From positions 10,283,350 to 10,347,349 of the forward strand of contig CM064658.1 in assembly GCA_032717465.1 (NCBI GenBank): a stretch of 64,000 nt of DNA, written 5' to 3'. Numbering within the stretch: the stretch's first letter is position 1; every line of letters begins with the position of its first letter. Below the pieces are notes generated by a model. It ran no database searches. It saw only the letters and a program-made list of their open reading frames with translations, and was not told the DNA's origin. The DNA comes from Coenobita brevimanus (Eukaryota; Arthropoda; Malacostraca; Decapoda; Coenobitidae). Both the position numbers and the translations under genes were made by a program. This document shows positions 33,775 through 64,000 of the stretch, one piece after another.

Positions 33775-34199
33775 AATACAAGCATGAGTGTGAGTCTGCG
33801 CAGCGTGGGGAGGGATGGGGGAAGGGAGTCACATGAGAGATGGATTGGTCATAGTCGCCAGCCTCACTTGAGTGCTGCCCAGGATGTCGAGGTGCTTCTT
33901 CTTCATCTCTTGCTTCCTCGGTCAGTCCAGTGCTGGTATCCGTGTTGTTTATTTCCTAGTGTCACAAGTCAGATCAATGTCCGTAAATTTTCCCAGTGTA
34001 TAATGAAGCATCCTAGCCCTAATTTTATTTGGTAGGTGTTAAGTGAAATGAGAAATTGAGAAAAAATAATCTGCGTAAGATCCACTTGTCTCCAGCCCGT
34101 GTTTGCATTTGATTTCGGCTCAGTGTCAACTCGTCACCATTCTCGTCAAGACTTACGCTGTTTTTGTTTTTGTTTTTTTTTCCTCTCAATATTATGCCT
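33775..34199. other. No recognisable gene
   Basis: No coding or repeat family recognised. Confidence 0.5.
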
Positions 34200-34221
34200 T
34201 CTTTAGCCAATCAATTTTTCC

Positions 34222-34795
34222 TCATTACCCGTCCCCGCCCCGGCGTGGCTAGGGGACGGGTGTTGTTTCCACTCGGTTTGTTTGTTTGTTTGTTTGTATG
34301 TGTTTGTTAACACCTTTACGTGAAAACTACTGGTGCGATTTTGACTAAAAAATGTCAGGGATGAAGGGCTATAACCTTATGATCGCCCGATTAATTTTTG
34401 ATCCAAATTGGGCCAAGGCCCAGGAAGTAGGCCAAATAAAGATTAAAAAAAAAAGGGGGGGGAGGGATTTTTTTTTTTTTTTGCCATAACTCCTTTCAAA
34501 CTCGTCATATCGACATGAAACCAAAACCTAAGGTGCATCTTTCAAATCTGCATCCTGTAACATGCCTCATTACATCAGGGGGGTCACCCCCCAGTCAGCG
34601 ATAGGAGGTTCAGTGTAAGGTGGGTCGGGCCTAAATTTTCAAATGGGCATAAAATCGTCAGTTTTCACCCGATTTATTCCAAATTTGATATGTGGCATCT
34701 TTGACTAGGCATCCTGTTGTGTTTATACGTTGGCACTAAAATGACTGCCGGGGACGGGATTGCTGTGCCTTGGCACCGCTTCGTGCTTCATGTAA
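34222..34795 (+). repeat. Dispersed repeat opened by a hairpin and GTTT run
   Basis: CCCGTCCCC (34228-34236) pairs with GGGGACGGG (34252-34260). It is followed by TTGTTTCCACTCGG and (GTTT)n. The body contains AAAACTACTGGTGCGATTTTGA and a second GGGGACGGG near 34752. The layout matches the CTCCGCCAAGGAGG hairpin plus GTTTG repeat at 56.2 kb. Probably a non-autonomous transposable element; class unknown. Confidence 0.5.
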
Positions 34796-34799
34796 TGTG

Positions 34800-35390
34800 T
34801 AGCGAAGCCTCTTTCAGACTCACATGCTGTGTTTAGTGAGTGGAAATTGAAATGGGAGATAAAGATAATATCCAACATTTGGTAATGACTGATTCTCTTC
34901 ATTAACGTTACTTGTCATCACTCGCATAGTAGGAATTATCGTGGTATTTCGGCTATTGTGTTACTGGTATTCCCGTCGTTATTTACCTGTTAATCGTACA
35001 GTCGATCAAAAACTATCGCGCTGGAAGGGTCCGGTGATATCCTAAATGACCCGTACTGCGTGTGATATTCCGAGTTACTCCATTGTCCGAATATGCATAT
35101 GTTAAGAGTGCTAACCAGGAATTCTACAGCAAGCAATTTATAGCAACGAAATTTATGAACGTGGGGTGTCACACTCGCGTGAAGTGTGCTCTCTCTCTCT
35201 CTCTCTCTCTCTAAATATTTTGATCGACTGTACCTTATTTCATCAGATGTTTACCGGAGTCAGCACTGTAGTTATTTTGTAGGTAAAATTATTACCTTTA
35301 AATCCATGATAATATTATTGACTTATTTCTGAGATCGCCAGACCATATCATCCATCCGAGAGGGAATGTTTCATAGCGAAGATAACGAAA
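34800..35390. other. No recognisable gene
   Basis: A CT microsatellite lies at 35189-35212; nothing else recognised. Confidence 0.5.
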
Positions 35391-35393
35391 TAA

Positions 35394-35395
<2 letters not shown>

Positions 35396-35439
<44 letters not shown>

Positions 35440-35446
35440 TATATAA

Positions 35447-35481
<35 letters not shown>
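35396..35481. repeat. (TA)n microsatellite
   Basis: Interrupted TA tract of about 85 bp. Confidence 0.97.
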
Positions 35482-35484
<3 letters not shown>

Positions 35485-36000
35485 TTGCCAGTTCGAAGAC
35501 TCTATTAAGCTGAAAAACGTTTATTGGAGATCGCACGAATATAAACAAATGTCCTGGAAATATGTTAAAGTGAGAAAACGAAAAAGTTAAGCGCTTTAGA
35601 TCCACGGCAGTTGTTTACATCACGTATTTAGTGCTAAATCATCGACTCTGCATCATTCTGTTCCTTCCACGGGCAGTGCATTTTGTATAAGCAGCATCTT
35701 AGTCCTGATTTCGTTGTCATATTTAATGTTAGTGTTTCTCCTTCCAACCCACGTTAACTTAACCTCTTTCACGTCATGCAGGTCAGCTTTTATATTCCAA
35801 AAAGAAAATCATTGGCTGACATCCCACATAGAAATTGCCCTTCCCTAGAAAAACCGAACAAGAGGGGCTTAGAATGAGTATAATTTATTAAAGCAATGTT
35901 CAGACACAAGTAGATTAATTCAGAGGCAAATCAGTCAAAATATTTTATCCTTTCAAGTCGTTCCAGGTTCATCAGGGAAGTCATATGCCAAAAGAAATCT

Positions 36001-36002
<2 letters not shown>
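35482..36002. other. No recognisable gene
   Basis: Unique-looking AT-rich sequence without coding signal. Confidence 0.5.

Positions 36003-36038
<36 letters not shown>
36003..36038. repeat. (GT)n microsatellite
   Basis: GT tract of about 36 bp. Confidence 0.97.
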
Positions 36039-36040
<2 letters not shown>

Positions 36041-36344
36041 GATTTTCAAGTCTTTCAGGTCCTTTCTCATTCTTTTAAATCCATTACATCGAGCCAAATA
36101 TGTACAGATCATTCCAGATTATGTGAACGGAGTACTGCACCAAAATTCAGTACCTTGGCTGCTCCTTATGTATTTAAGTATTTATTCATTCATTTTTATT
36201 TATTTTTTTATTTATTTGTTTCAGAGACATGTGTTAGGCAGGGAAGTATACTGGATGAACTGGGATGATGGTGAGCTGTCGGGTATGTTGAAGTATAACC
36301 TGTGAAAATTGGGCATCGTAGTTCTATTGATATTTGAAGCAGTC

Positions 36345-36465
36345 ACTACTCCATCTTCCGAAAGGAGGATGGTAAACTAGAGGAGGGACAGTTTCAGCCT
36401 GTAGTCCACCGCATACACTTCCGGATTATCCTGGAGCCATAATAGCAACAACAGATGCATATAAA
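36345..36465 (-). repeat. Family A dispersed repeat, partial copy 5
   Basis: Minus strand: CTCCAGGATAATCCGG, GGTGGACTACAGGCTGAAACTG, ACCATCCTCC. A short TTG/TTA-type tract again lies on its 5' side (plus-strand 36445-36465). Confidence 0.65.
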
Positions 36466-36609
36466 AAACTGAGATTTAAGTGGATTTAAGTAAACAAGAG
36501 GGAGACATGTTTACGAGGCACTGAAACCTTAGTAAATAAAGCAAACAGCAGTGTATGTGGTAGTGCTGGTGAACTGAACGAGGGTGGGGGAGAAGGGGGA
36601 GACTATCAG

Positions 36610-37190
36610 CTACCAGACAAAGGACAAACACCACCACTACCACCACCCTTACCCACCACACTTCAGCCACTACCATCACATTGTCCTACCACATTGCCAG
36701 TAATACCGTTCCACCACCAACCTAACCTACCACACCACACTACCGCTACCACCACATAACCACCACCATGACTACCACACTGCCTTACCAACACCATACT
36801 AGCACACCATACTACACCACGCCACTAGAACACACTACCACACCACACTACCGTACCACTCTTCCTCTCAACACTATCGCACCACACCACCACACCACAC
36901 CACACTATCACACCTCTTTACAACACCACACTAGTAATGCATCACACCACACCATACTACCACCACAGCTTACCATACCACACTACCTCTACCACCACAC
37001 CACGTTATCATCCTACATTACCTCACCACAACTACCACACCACAACTATCACACCATGACCACTCTACCACATCACACCACACCACCACATCACGCCACC
37101 ACCATTACACCACCACTACCACACCACCACTACCACTCCAGCACACACTACCACACTATACCACAAGCCATACTACCATCCCTACCACGC
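36610..37190. repeat. Degenerate CCACACTACC/ACCACA cryptic repeat
   Basis: Nearly 600 bp composed of ACCACACC, ACTACC and related words, strand-biased (few G). Long ORFs across it (178 codons at 36768) are low-complexity products. A similar block is at 39010-39165. Confidence 0.9.
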
Positions 37191-37312
37191 CAAAGTAGGT
37201 TGAGGTGGCGACAAATCGTACTTCTCTGGAGGAAAATATTCGCCAAAAATCAAGAAAGGGGTTTGGCTGATCTCCACGAGCATCATAAAATACCTGATGA
37301 ATAAAGCTGGTT

Positions 37313-37545
37313 GTAGTAGTAGTAGTGGTAGTAGTAGTAGTTGTTGTTGTTGTTGTTGTTGTTGTAGGCCCATGTTTATCTACAACACAAACCCGGAAGA
37401 CTGCAGACTGAAATTGCCCTCCTTCCCCATCCCACTATCCTGCTTTAGGGGGTAGGGAGGGGACAGGGACGTTTGTATAACCAGGCAGCTCCACCGCCGG
37501 GTCATATCGCTGCCATCGCGTGAAGGCGTCCCTAACCAGTGCCAA
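37313..37545 (+). repeat. TAG/TTG microsatellite plus family A copy 6
   Basis: (TAG)n(TTG)n at 37313-37366 leads into a family A copy (GGCCCATGTTTATC to GTGAAGGCGTCCCTAACCAGTGCC region). Confidence 0.8.
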
Positions 37546-37656
37546 GTTGGTTTTATATATATATTTTTTTTTTCTACCCCTCCTTATAAACGATCTGTAC
37601 TGACAGTGGGCGTGTATTGTTCGGCATTTTGGCAACGCTTTATGTGTGAAATGAAA

Positions 37657-37806
37657 ACAGTAGTAGTAGTAGTACCCTAGTAGTAGTAGTAGTAGTAGTA
37701 GTAGTTGTTGTTGGTGGTGGTGGTGTCGTAATAGTAGTAGTAGTAGTAGTTGTAGCCCCAGGTTCATTTGTAACGCGAATTTGGTGGACTGCAGGCTGAA
37801 GTTGCT
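37657..37806 (+). repeat. TAG/TTG microsatellite plus truncated family A copy 7
   Basis: (TAG)n(TTG)n(GTG)n(TAG)n is followed by CCCCAGGTTCATTTG and GGTGGACTGCAGGCTGAAG, then the copy stops after about 55 bp. Confidence 0.8.
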
Positions 37807-37917
37807 CTTTTCAAATTTGATATATTAGGTATAACAAGTTAGAATTTGGTGCCAAGTCATTTCCCCCTCCCCCTTTAAGTTTCATACCGGTACGAGTATT
37901 TCCTTAAAGAGATGTGG

Positions 37918-37918
37918 C

Positions 37919-37964
<46 letters not shown>

Positions 37965-38026
37965 GTGTTTGTATCATCTTTAACTTGCCCTAAGAGACAT
38001 CTTTTTGTCCTGAACAGTGGTAAGTG

Positions 38027-38057
<31 letters not shown>
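37918..38057. repeat. (ATT)n and (GA)n microsatellites
   Basis: ATT tract at 37918-37964 and GA tract at 38029-38057. Confidence 0.95.
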
Positions 38058-38059
<2 letters not shown>

Positions 38060-38188
38060 GTTTTGTAGTATCGTAGATGTTGCCAGATACTCTGTAGTTT
38101 GTTTTTCGCTTTTTTTAGCTCATTTAAATTTTTCTTTTTGTATGGGTAGACGGTACAGTATAATAAACCTGTGTGCCATACAGTACTA

Positions 38189-38437
38189 TAGTCGCGGCGC
38201 GCCACTCTGAGGTTGTTATTATCGTGCTCTGCCAACCTACCATTCAAAAGTGCGTCTGATTTCGTGTATAATATGAGACGCATGTGATTCGTGTATAACA
38301 TGTTGTGTATAATAATATTCGTGTATAATATATTTATACATGATTCGTGTATAATATGATACGAAATCGGACGCACTTTTGAATAGTAGGTTGTCAGGGT
38401 ACGATAATGACAGCCTCAGAGTCGCGCGCCGCGACTA
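38189..38437. mobile_element. Palindromic MITE with TA target duplication
   Basis: Begins TAGTCGCGGCGCGCC and ends GGCGCG-type inverse (CGCGCGCCGCGACTA), flanked by TA on each side (38187-38188, 38438-38439). The arms of about 85 bp are inverted copies (AACCTACCATTCAAAAGTGCG against CGCACTTTTGAATAGTAGGTT). The centre is made of diverged GATTCGTGTATAATAT units. Non-coding. Confidence 0.85.
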
Positions 38438-38444
38438 TAGGGCC

Positions 38445-38642
38445 GCAGAGGGACGCCTTCACTTGGTGGCATTGATATTCGTAACTGGGCGGTGGATCTG
38501 CCTGGCTACACAAAGGTCCCTCAGGTCTGTCATCCTCTGAAAGGCGAATGGTGGACTGCAAGAAGAAAGACAATTTCAGCCTGCAGTCTAGTGGGTTCAC
38601 ATTCATATGAGCCTGGAGCTGCAAACTTATAATAATAATAAT
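38445..38642 (-). repeat. Family A dispersed repeat, copy 8, with ATT microsatellite
   Basis: Minus-strand copy. The (TTA)n tract (plus strand TAATAATAATAA at 38628-38642) is on its 5' side. The MITE at 38189-38437 sits directly beside its 3' end. Confidence 0.8.
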
Positions 38643-39009
38643 AAGACGAAACAGCCCACACCCACACTATATTTTTAATGAATTCCTCTAACAGGTCGCG
38701 GGTTTGGATGGCCATTCATATTTCACAGGAAACAAATCCTATATCTTATTAAATGACATACCATCAAAATCTACAGCTATCTATAGTCGACCAACACTAG
38801 ATCAGCAACGCAATATATTATACTAGATCCTCCAAAAAATAACACACACACACACACAGACGCCAGTCCTCCGCCTGTCACAGTGTTAATATACAGACGC
38901 GGCAAATTTGTCCGACCCCGTTTTCTTTTACTAATGTTAAGTGGTGACTATGCTGGGTCCAATAGTGAGGAAACGAGAACATCGACACAGATCACCCCCT
39001 TAGTATGAT

Positions 39010-39290
39010 TTTATCCCCACCTCACACTACCACACTACCACATCATTACCACCACACCACCACTGCCACACACCACACCACCACTACCACAGCACGCCAC
39101 AACCACTACCACACTACACGACCACTAACACACTACACCACCACCACACCTCACCATCACTTTCCTCTTCGTTTTAGCTTCGCCCAGATATTCGCCATTC
39201 TTCAGGTATTATTCCACGTAGCTCAGTGGCAGAAAAAGACAATACTACGGCTCTAAATCCTTCCCATACCACTTCTTCATGACTAGCATT
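39010..39290 (+). repeat. CCACCACTACCACA cryptic repeat and family C copy
   Basis: Low-complexity ACC-rich block (39010-39165), then a family C unit with CACGTAGCTCAGTGGCAGAAA and CACTTCTTCATGACTAG. Confidence 0.75.
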
Positions 39291-39667
39291 ATATTCTAGT
39301 GTTAATCTCTCGCAATAACTCAGTAATCAAGCTGGAGAGGTAATAATTTTAGGCCAAGTTAGAGTGAATAGGGTATAGACTCTGGTATCTCTTCCTTATC
39401 AGTCTTTATCAGTTTATTTCTCTGTCACATTAACTTTCACAAACCCGTATGACTCAGGGCTTCTAACTGGGGGTGGAGGCTTCGTTGCACCCTTTACTTA
39501 GCGATTTATTTCTCACCTTATCCTCCAGCACTTCTTGTATATCACTGATGAGAAATATGACAGGTATAAAAACAATGTAAACAGCTCAGACGAGACTGTT
39601 TAGGTGTACTGTACAAAATAAATAGCTTAAGGAGAGGCGCGATGAAGCCTCCTGTGCGACTTTTAAC

Positions 39668-39812
<145 letters not shown>

Positions 39813-40250
39813 CTCTGAAGTTAGATGGACTACAGTACTAAAATCGTCCAGTTCATGAGATGGACGATTGTGATGGTATTAGCACTCCCAGACTCCTTTG
39901 ACTCGCTCTCAGATGAATTAAAATTGCTTGGTTTTAGCTGGAGGAGAATACTGATACAGGCATGAGAGGGTTTTATATTTATATGTTATTTATCCATTCT
40001 GTGTCCATGTTAACGGTACCTCTTCAGCACCTGGACATATATATTTTACCTACTGCGCCACCAGAGGAGTTTATACCGAATAGGGTAGACGCATGGTAGT
40101 GAAGGCAACATACAAACTCTGCGAACCAGTTTTCCTGTGAGATATCTCCGATAAGCTGAGTACAGTCTTCCGGTGATAGCAAAAATGATACTCGCAACAG
40201 ACCTCATTCTGTACTACCCATAACCTTTGCCATAATTTGTAGCGATTGGA
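39813..40250. other. No recognisable gene
   Basis: No coding or repeat family recognised. This is where an upstream exon of the fucosidase gene could lie, but none could be supported. Confidence 0.45.
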
Positions 40251-40254
40251 TTTT

Positions 40255-40740
40255 AATCAGGGGTACGTGTGCCCCTAAGGAATACGAAACCTTAAAGCCA
40301 GGGGTACTAGACACACCGACAAATGCAACGTTATACTTATGTTGATACTGAAAATATATATGCCATAGATACGGTAGATAAATAGACAGATTTTCAGTAA
40401 CTTTGTGCCACCATTGAGAGGTTTCAGTGTCAGAGAGACGGATAAGTGATCAGTTTGCTTTTCAACCTGGATTCCATAAGTGACAGCGATCAGATGAAAT
40501 AGGATTTTGTTGGGCTGAAGATAAAACAATAATGTCCGAGTGGAATTTGAATCAGCGCAACCACATAAGCTTTGGTATGCTTAACTGAGATCATTCCCAC
40601 AGTTGGCAGAGAGAGTTCTGATTGTTCTCGCACCGTTTGCCATCACATACATTTGTGAGGTAGGTTTTTCATTGTGCTTACACATGAAAACAAGGCAAGA
40701 AACCATTTGGGTGCAAGCAATGATGAGTGTGTGCCTCTTT
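40255..40740 (+). pseudogene. hAT-type (ZBED5/SCAND3-like) transposase C-terminal relic
   Basis: One frame reads PQLAERVLIVLAPFAITYICEVGFSLCLHMKTR (40595-40690 region). This matches the C-terminal dimerisation region of hAT transposases of the ZBED5/SCAND3 type (family pattern LLPFxTTYLCExGFSALxxIKTK). Upstream, a GGGGTAC-type stretch near 40260-40310 (CGTGTGCCCCTAAGG, CAGGGGTACTAG) may be the element terminus. The A-rich run at 40746-40780 follows. Only about 50 codons survive. Confidence 0.7.
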
Positions 40741-41319
40741 CAACGAAAAAAAAAAAAAGAAAAAGGAAGAAAAAGAAAGAAACTGGTTCCCACCCTGTCA
40801 TCGCCTAAAAAAAAATATAAATAAAAATAAAAATATAAGATGCCGGTGTTTTCTGTGTAGGATGGGTGCTGTAATACAACTGTTACTGAACTGTAACCAG
40901 GTAAATGACGTTTCAGCAAAAATATCCAGTTTTGACTCAATATGGTAATTAAATGATTTACATTTCTTAGATGTATATATATGCTATTGATCCACTTTTT
41001 TTTTTGGGGGGGGGATGGAGAAGTAAATAGCTTTCTGAATCTCATATATTTTACTTTAAAGTCAGTTTTTGTTAAGGAGTGCAGGAGAGTATTATGAAAA
41101 CTCCAACGGTACGAATACCGAAAAAGGATAAGAACCACATTTCTGTAGCGACTGGTGTTTACGTCCACTGACTGCATGGCTGATTAGTATTTCTGTATTA
41201 CACCCAAAATATCAACGTCCCTTACACCAGCAGACCGAAGCATCCCCGCAACACACGAGACTTGAGATGCGTACTACGTGGACCACTCCCTATATATCAG
41301 CCTTTCACTTTGCACTCAG

Positions 41320-60933
<19,614 letters not shown>

Positions 60934-60978
60934 CCGAGTGGACCCACGCTGCATGGCTGGAAATTATTGTCTTCCTCT

Positions 60979-60984
60979 ATTAAA
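60979..60984 (+). terminator. Candidate polyadenylation signal ATTAAA
   Basis: ATTAAA lies 46 bp after the fucosidase stop codon. It is the nearest good match to the AATAAA signal; cleavage would leave a very short 3' untranslated region. Not proven. Confidence 0.45.
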
Positions 60985-61119
60985 CTCTTGAATCCAATTG
61001 CAGTTTTTCCTTGCTATTTTTTTGCTCCCATAGACTATTTTTTTTATCTTTTTTCTAGGAAGCTATATTCAACAAATGTGGTCTATAAAATCTAACCTTT
61101 CCAGTCTGAAGTTTGTATG

Positions 61120-61205
61120 AAATGGGAAGAATGAAATGCAAGGAGTCCATTCAACCACCAGCCACATCACTCCTGCGGCAGAGTCCACTAACGTAACATG
61201 GATGG
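61120..61205 (+). pseudogene. Possible decayed copy of Fuca last exon
   Basis: AATGCAAGGAGTCCATTCAACC, then ACCAGCCACATCACTCCTGC resemble GATGCAAGGGGTCCAGCCAG, then TCACCAATCGCATCATTCCC of the true exon over about 70 bp. No open frame or acceptor was confirmed. Confidence 0.4.
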
Positions 61206-61274
61206 GAAGATTCTGTGTTCATTTCTACTACTGTTTCTTGAGAGGTTGGAAAGATGGTTGTAGAATTCTTTGGT

Positions 61275-61535
61275 GTGTGTGTAATTCACCGGGTCGGTCA
61301 GGATCACTTGATGGTCGTGATCGTCAGCTTTTACCCTCCCGGAAGGGAGCTGAGAGCTCATATAGTCCGATCTAAGGGCAAGGCTGTGACCTTCACACAC
61401 GCACACACCCGTCCCCTTGCTCAAGGGGGACAGTAACCACCCACTTCGTCAGCGAAACTTTTCGCAACCTGAGCGAGGCGCGAACTCCCGTCCAACAGTC
61501 GGCAAGCGAGAACGTTACCACTGCACCAGCGAGCG

Positions 61536-61538
<3 letters not shown>
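61275..61538 (-). repeat. tRNA-derived SINE (family G)
   Basis: Reading the minus strand from 61538: GCTGGTGCAGTGGTAACG (A box) and GGAGTTCGCGCC (B box), then a body including CGAAAAGTTTCGCTGACG and the complement of GGGTCGGTCAGGATCACTTG. The head resembles that of the SINE at 2605. A GT microsatellite abuts its 5' end. Confidence 0.7.
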
Positions 61539-61592
<54 letters not shown>

Positions 61593-61621
61593 TGTCTGTC
61601 TGTCTCTCTGTCTGTCTGTCT
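61537..61621. repeat. (GT)n(TCTG)n microsatellite
   Basis: GT tract to about 61590, then TCTG/TCTC units. Confidence 0.96.
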
Positions 61622-61706
61622 TTTATACAAGGAAGAAGGAACCAAACGCCAGAAGCCCACAAAACTGTTCCTTCTAAGAGAAAATAAAAACAATAACAGC
61701 CAAATT

Positions 61707-63728
61707 CTAGATCCGTTCATTTCGAGAGCATGTACACACTGCATTTAAAAGACTGTAGGTCATAGGCAGTAGAAAGTACAGGCAGAGGAAGATAGTTCCA
61801 GAGTTGGCCTGTTGCATACACGAAGGACTGGAGTAACTGTTAACTGTTGCATTAATGAGCTGGACAGAATAGAGATGAGAGTTTGCAGCTTGACGGGTGC
61901 TACGCGCCCGGCGTAGTGGTAGAGGAATGCAAGCAGACAGTTCAGAGAAGCAGTGACCACTGGAGTGGGGATAGAAAAGAGATAAAGATGCAACAGTTCG
62001 ACAAAGAGATAAAGATTGAAGGGAGTCAGTAAGAGAAGGAGAGTTAGAAAGACTAAAAGCATTTGACTCCACCTTGTTGAGGAGCCTCCTCACACATGAG
62101 AGCTCTACACAGGGTACAAAAAAAAAAAAAAATAACGTGTACAGGTGTAAAGACGGCATGGAGTCGGTTTAGCACACTTAATCTTTTGGAAGCAGATTTT
62201 ACGAGAGAGGTAACATGATCTTTTCAAGGTGAATCCTGAAAGAATGAAACCCCAAGTATGTTCAAAGATAATTCAAGATTAAGTTGGATATAGTTAAAAA
62301 TTAGAGGATGCTATTCAAGAAAATTTCGATAGGTCGAAAGATGTAAGAACTGAGTTTTCGATGCATTAAAAACAAGACTTCTTTTACCCCAATCAGAGAA
62401 CTGAGGCAAGTCAGACATTAGGTGTGCCATACCCTCATCTCTTGTTTGTATAAGTAACTGCTGAGATGGACAGTGCGAGAAGCGAATGGAAAGATGAAGG
62501 GTGGAGTCATCAGCGTATGAATGGATAGGGTCAGATGTACAGCTTAGCTTAGAAGGCCGTTGATGAAGGGAGTCGGTGATAGGACAGAGCCTGAGGAGCA
62601 CCACTAATGTTAGTTCTAGAACAACGGTGGTAGTATACAACAGCAGCTATAGAACGACCAGAAAGGAAGCTAGAAATGAAGGCACAGATAGAAGGACAGA
62701 AACCGTAAGAGGGCAGACTCGACTGAAAGCCTTTGAGATGTCAAGTGCAATGGCAAAGCTTTCACCAAAGTTCTGAAAGAAGGATGATCAGGAGTCTGAA
62801 AGGAAGGTGAGAAGATTGCCAGCTTAGCGTCCCTGACAGAACTCATATTGGCGATCGGAAAGAAGATTCTGATAGGGAAGGTGTTTGCTAAAAAAAGATT
62901 TAAAAACTTTAGCAATGCAGGATGTTAAAGTAATTGGGCGATAGTTAGAGGGCTGGGAATGGTCACCTTATCTGGGACAGGCTGAATGAGAGCAAACTTC
63001 CAGCAAGAAGGAAAGGTACAAGCTGAATTTACCTAGGCAGGGTGTAGGCACAGAAGCACAGTTCTTGAGGACAACAGGAAGAACTCCATCAGGTCCATAT
63101 ACCTTGCTAGTACTGAGGCCAGTGATGGCAGAAAATACATCAACTGAAGAAATTCTAATGTCAGTAATGGGGAAGTCGGGGGGGGGGGGTGATGGAGAAG
63201 CAGCACCGGAATCGTCTCAGGTGGAACTGGAGGAGAAAGTCTGAGCAAAGAGTTGTGATTTTCAGTAGAAGAAACAGCTACATAGCCATCAAAGCGGAAA
63301 AGATGAGGGAAGGATGATGCAATACAGCTATTAGGGAGGATTTTGGCAAGGTGGCGCAAGGAGTGGGAAGAATCTGAGTCAGAGTTCAGAATATATAGTA
63401 CGAATGAAATTATTCATAGCAAAGCAAAGAAGACTTAGCACAGTTCCGATCAGAGGGATGAGATTCCGGAGTAGGTTGGTTCCAGGACTTTTTGTAGGCC
63501 TTCTCTCTGTTGTGGACAGCATTGTAACAAGTGTGATTAAATTTTATTTTTCATTAGCCATAGGACAGCAGAAAATGTATACTTCCACTCCCAAGAGGAT
63601 AACTGTAATGCACGAGGCACACCCAGATGGCTCTTGGCCATGGAAGCAATGATCATTGAAGGGAAAAAAAAAAAAGTACTGCCTGAGGGCCTCCCAATCA
63701 GCAGCTCCAAAGACAGCCGCCGCTTCTT

Positions 63729-63811
<83 letters not shown>

Positions 63812-64000
63812 AATCATTTGCATGCTTCCACTCATCTTTAATGGGCACGATATCAGATTAATATTAACAGGGATTGGCAGCGTGAGAACAATAGCAGTAG
63901 GGAGTGGAGAGACAAGTCCAGAGAGAATCTGTAAAATTAAAGTTAGAACAATGAGTCACTATATTCGTTTCTGACCCAGTTCCCTCACGGACTACAAAGA
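61707..64000 (-). pseudogene. jockey/CR1-like LINE RT, decayed, running off the window
   Basis: Read from right to left. Near 63404-63660 a linker has patches such as REGLQKVLEP. At 63033-63359: FPHLFRFDGYVAV and, after a shift, MDLMEFFLLSS (family: GPDGIPxxxLK). At 62670-62915: FLANTFPIRIFFPIANMSSV (family: LSDxQYGFR) and ALPLHLTSQRLSVESALL, shifted from ALDISKAFDRVW. The best part is 62311-62640: DPIHSYADDSTLHLSIRFSH (catalytic YADD intact) and LPQFSDWGKRSLVFNASKTQ. The C-terminal end at 61760-62159 has LLNKVESNAFSLSNSPSLTD and NVASLSLFYRYY-like sequence changed by substitutions. Frameshifts throughout. It resembles the LINE at 56.8-59.2 kb but is clearly a different copy or subfamily. Confidence 0.85.
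63730..63807. repeat. (GT)n microsatellite
   Basis: GT tract of about 78 bp inside the decayed LINE. Confidence 0.97.

Noticed and set aside
36190..36305. Possible short exon (RHVLGREVYWMNWDDG) after TTTGTTTCAG
   Set aside because: A good acceptor-like sequence but no partner exon, no recognisable domain and a very short open stretch.
36768..37304. 178-codon His/Thr-rich ORF
   Set aside because: Low-complexity translation of a degenerate ACCACA repeat.
41262..41319. ATG at 41262 as the fucosidase start
   Set aside because: In frame, but it gives no convincing hydrophobic signal core and the acceptor at 41319 is strong. Kept only as an alternative.

Overview
This window is eukaryotic, repeat-dominated DNA. 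The likely source is a malacostracan (decapod) crustacean, perhaps a crab. The evidence is the extreme density of GA, GT, TA, TAG and TTA microsatellites, an arthropod-style mixture of decayed transposons (Tc1, mariner, hAT, Harbinger, piggyBac-like, Penelope, RTE, jockey/CR1-like, Ty3/gypsy), and one host gene with short exons, long introns and GT-AG boundaries. The taxon is an inference. No bacterial features, tRNA genes, rRNA genes or CRISPR arrays were seen.

Layout. 0.4-1.3 kb: Tc1-like transposase relic. 2.6-2.85 kb: tRNA-derived SINE with poly(A) tail. 3.8-10.0 kb: nested block in which two inverted Harbinger-type ends enclose a broken RTE LINE (4.9-7.9 kb, minus) and a second element with long inverted arms. 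10.45-11.64 kb: non-autonomous hAT element with a perfect 8-bp target duplication and an internally deleted RTE inside it. 12.4-14.9 kb: palindrome of two nearly identical 5'-truncated Penelope-like elements, each with an open 221-codon GIY-YIG ORF, joined head to head. 16-20 kb: dispersed short repeats. 20.2-23.9 kb: decayed Ty3/gypsy element hit twice by TTAA-flanked piggyBac-like MITEs. 24.3-28.3 kb: SINE, internally deleted mariner, LINE RNase H fragment with a 42-bp minisatellite, RTE fragment. 28.4-30.2 kb: a 450-bp TAG tract and short repeats. 30.25-32.5 kb: decayed element of an unusual reverse transcriptase family whose C-terminal region looks like a restriction-like endonuclease. 33-41 kb: microsatellites, MITEs and a hAT transposase relic.

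The only convincing host gene is a GH29 alpha-L-fucosidase on the plus strand. Eight exons between 41,320 and 60,933 join in frame and cover essentially the whole mature enzyme; the exon holding the start codon and signal peptide was not found. Its introns hold MITEs, SINEs, minisatellites, a jockey-like LINE and, most unusually, decayed tandem copies of the gene's own exon boundaries: about seven copies of the 3' end of exon 4 with its splice donor, and at least five copies of the acceptor and 5' end of exon 3. From 61.3 kb to the window end lie a SINE and a second jockey/CR1-like LINE (minus).

The most interesting items are the pseudo-exon arrays in the fucosidase introns, the RT plus endonuclease-like element at 30-32.5 kb, the Penelope palindrome, and a roughly 180-bp repeat family (nine copies) that always carries a trinucleotide microsatellite on the same side. 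All similarity calls are by eye; no alignment or database search was run.
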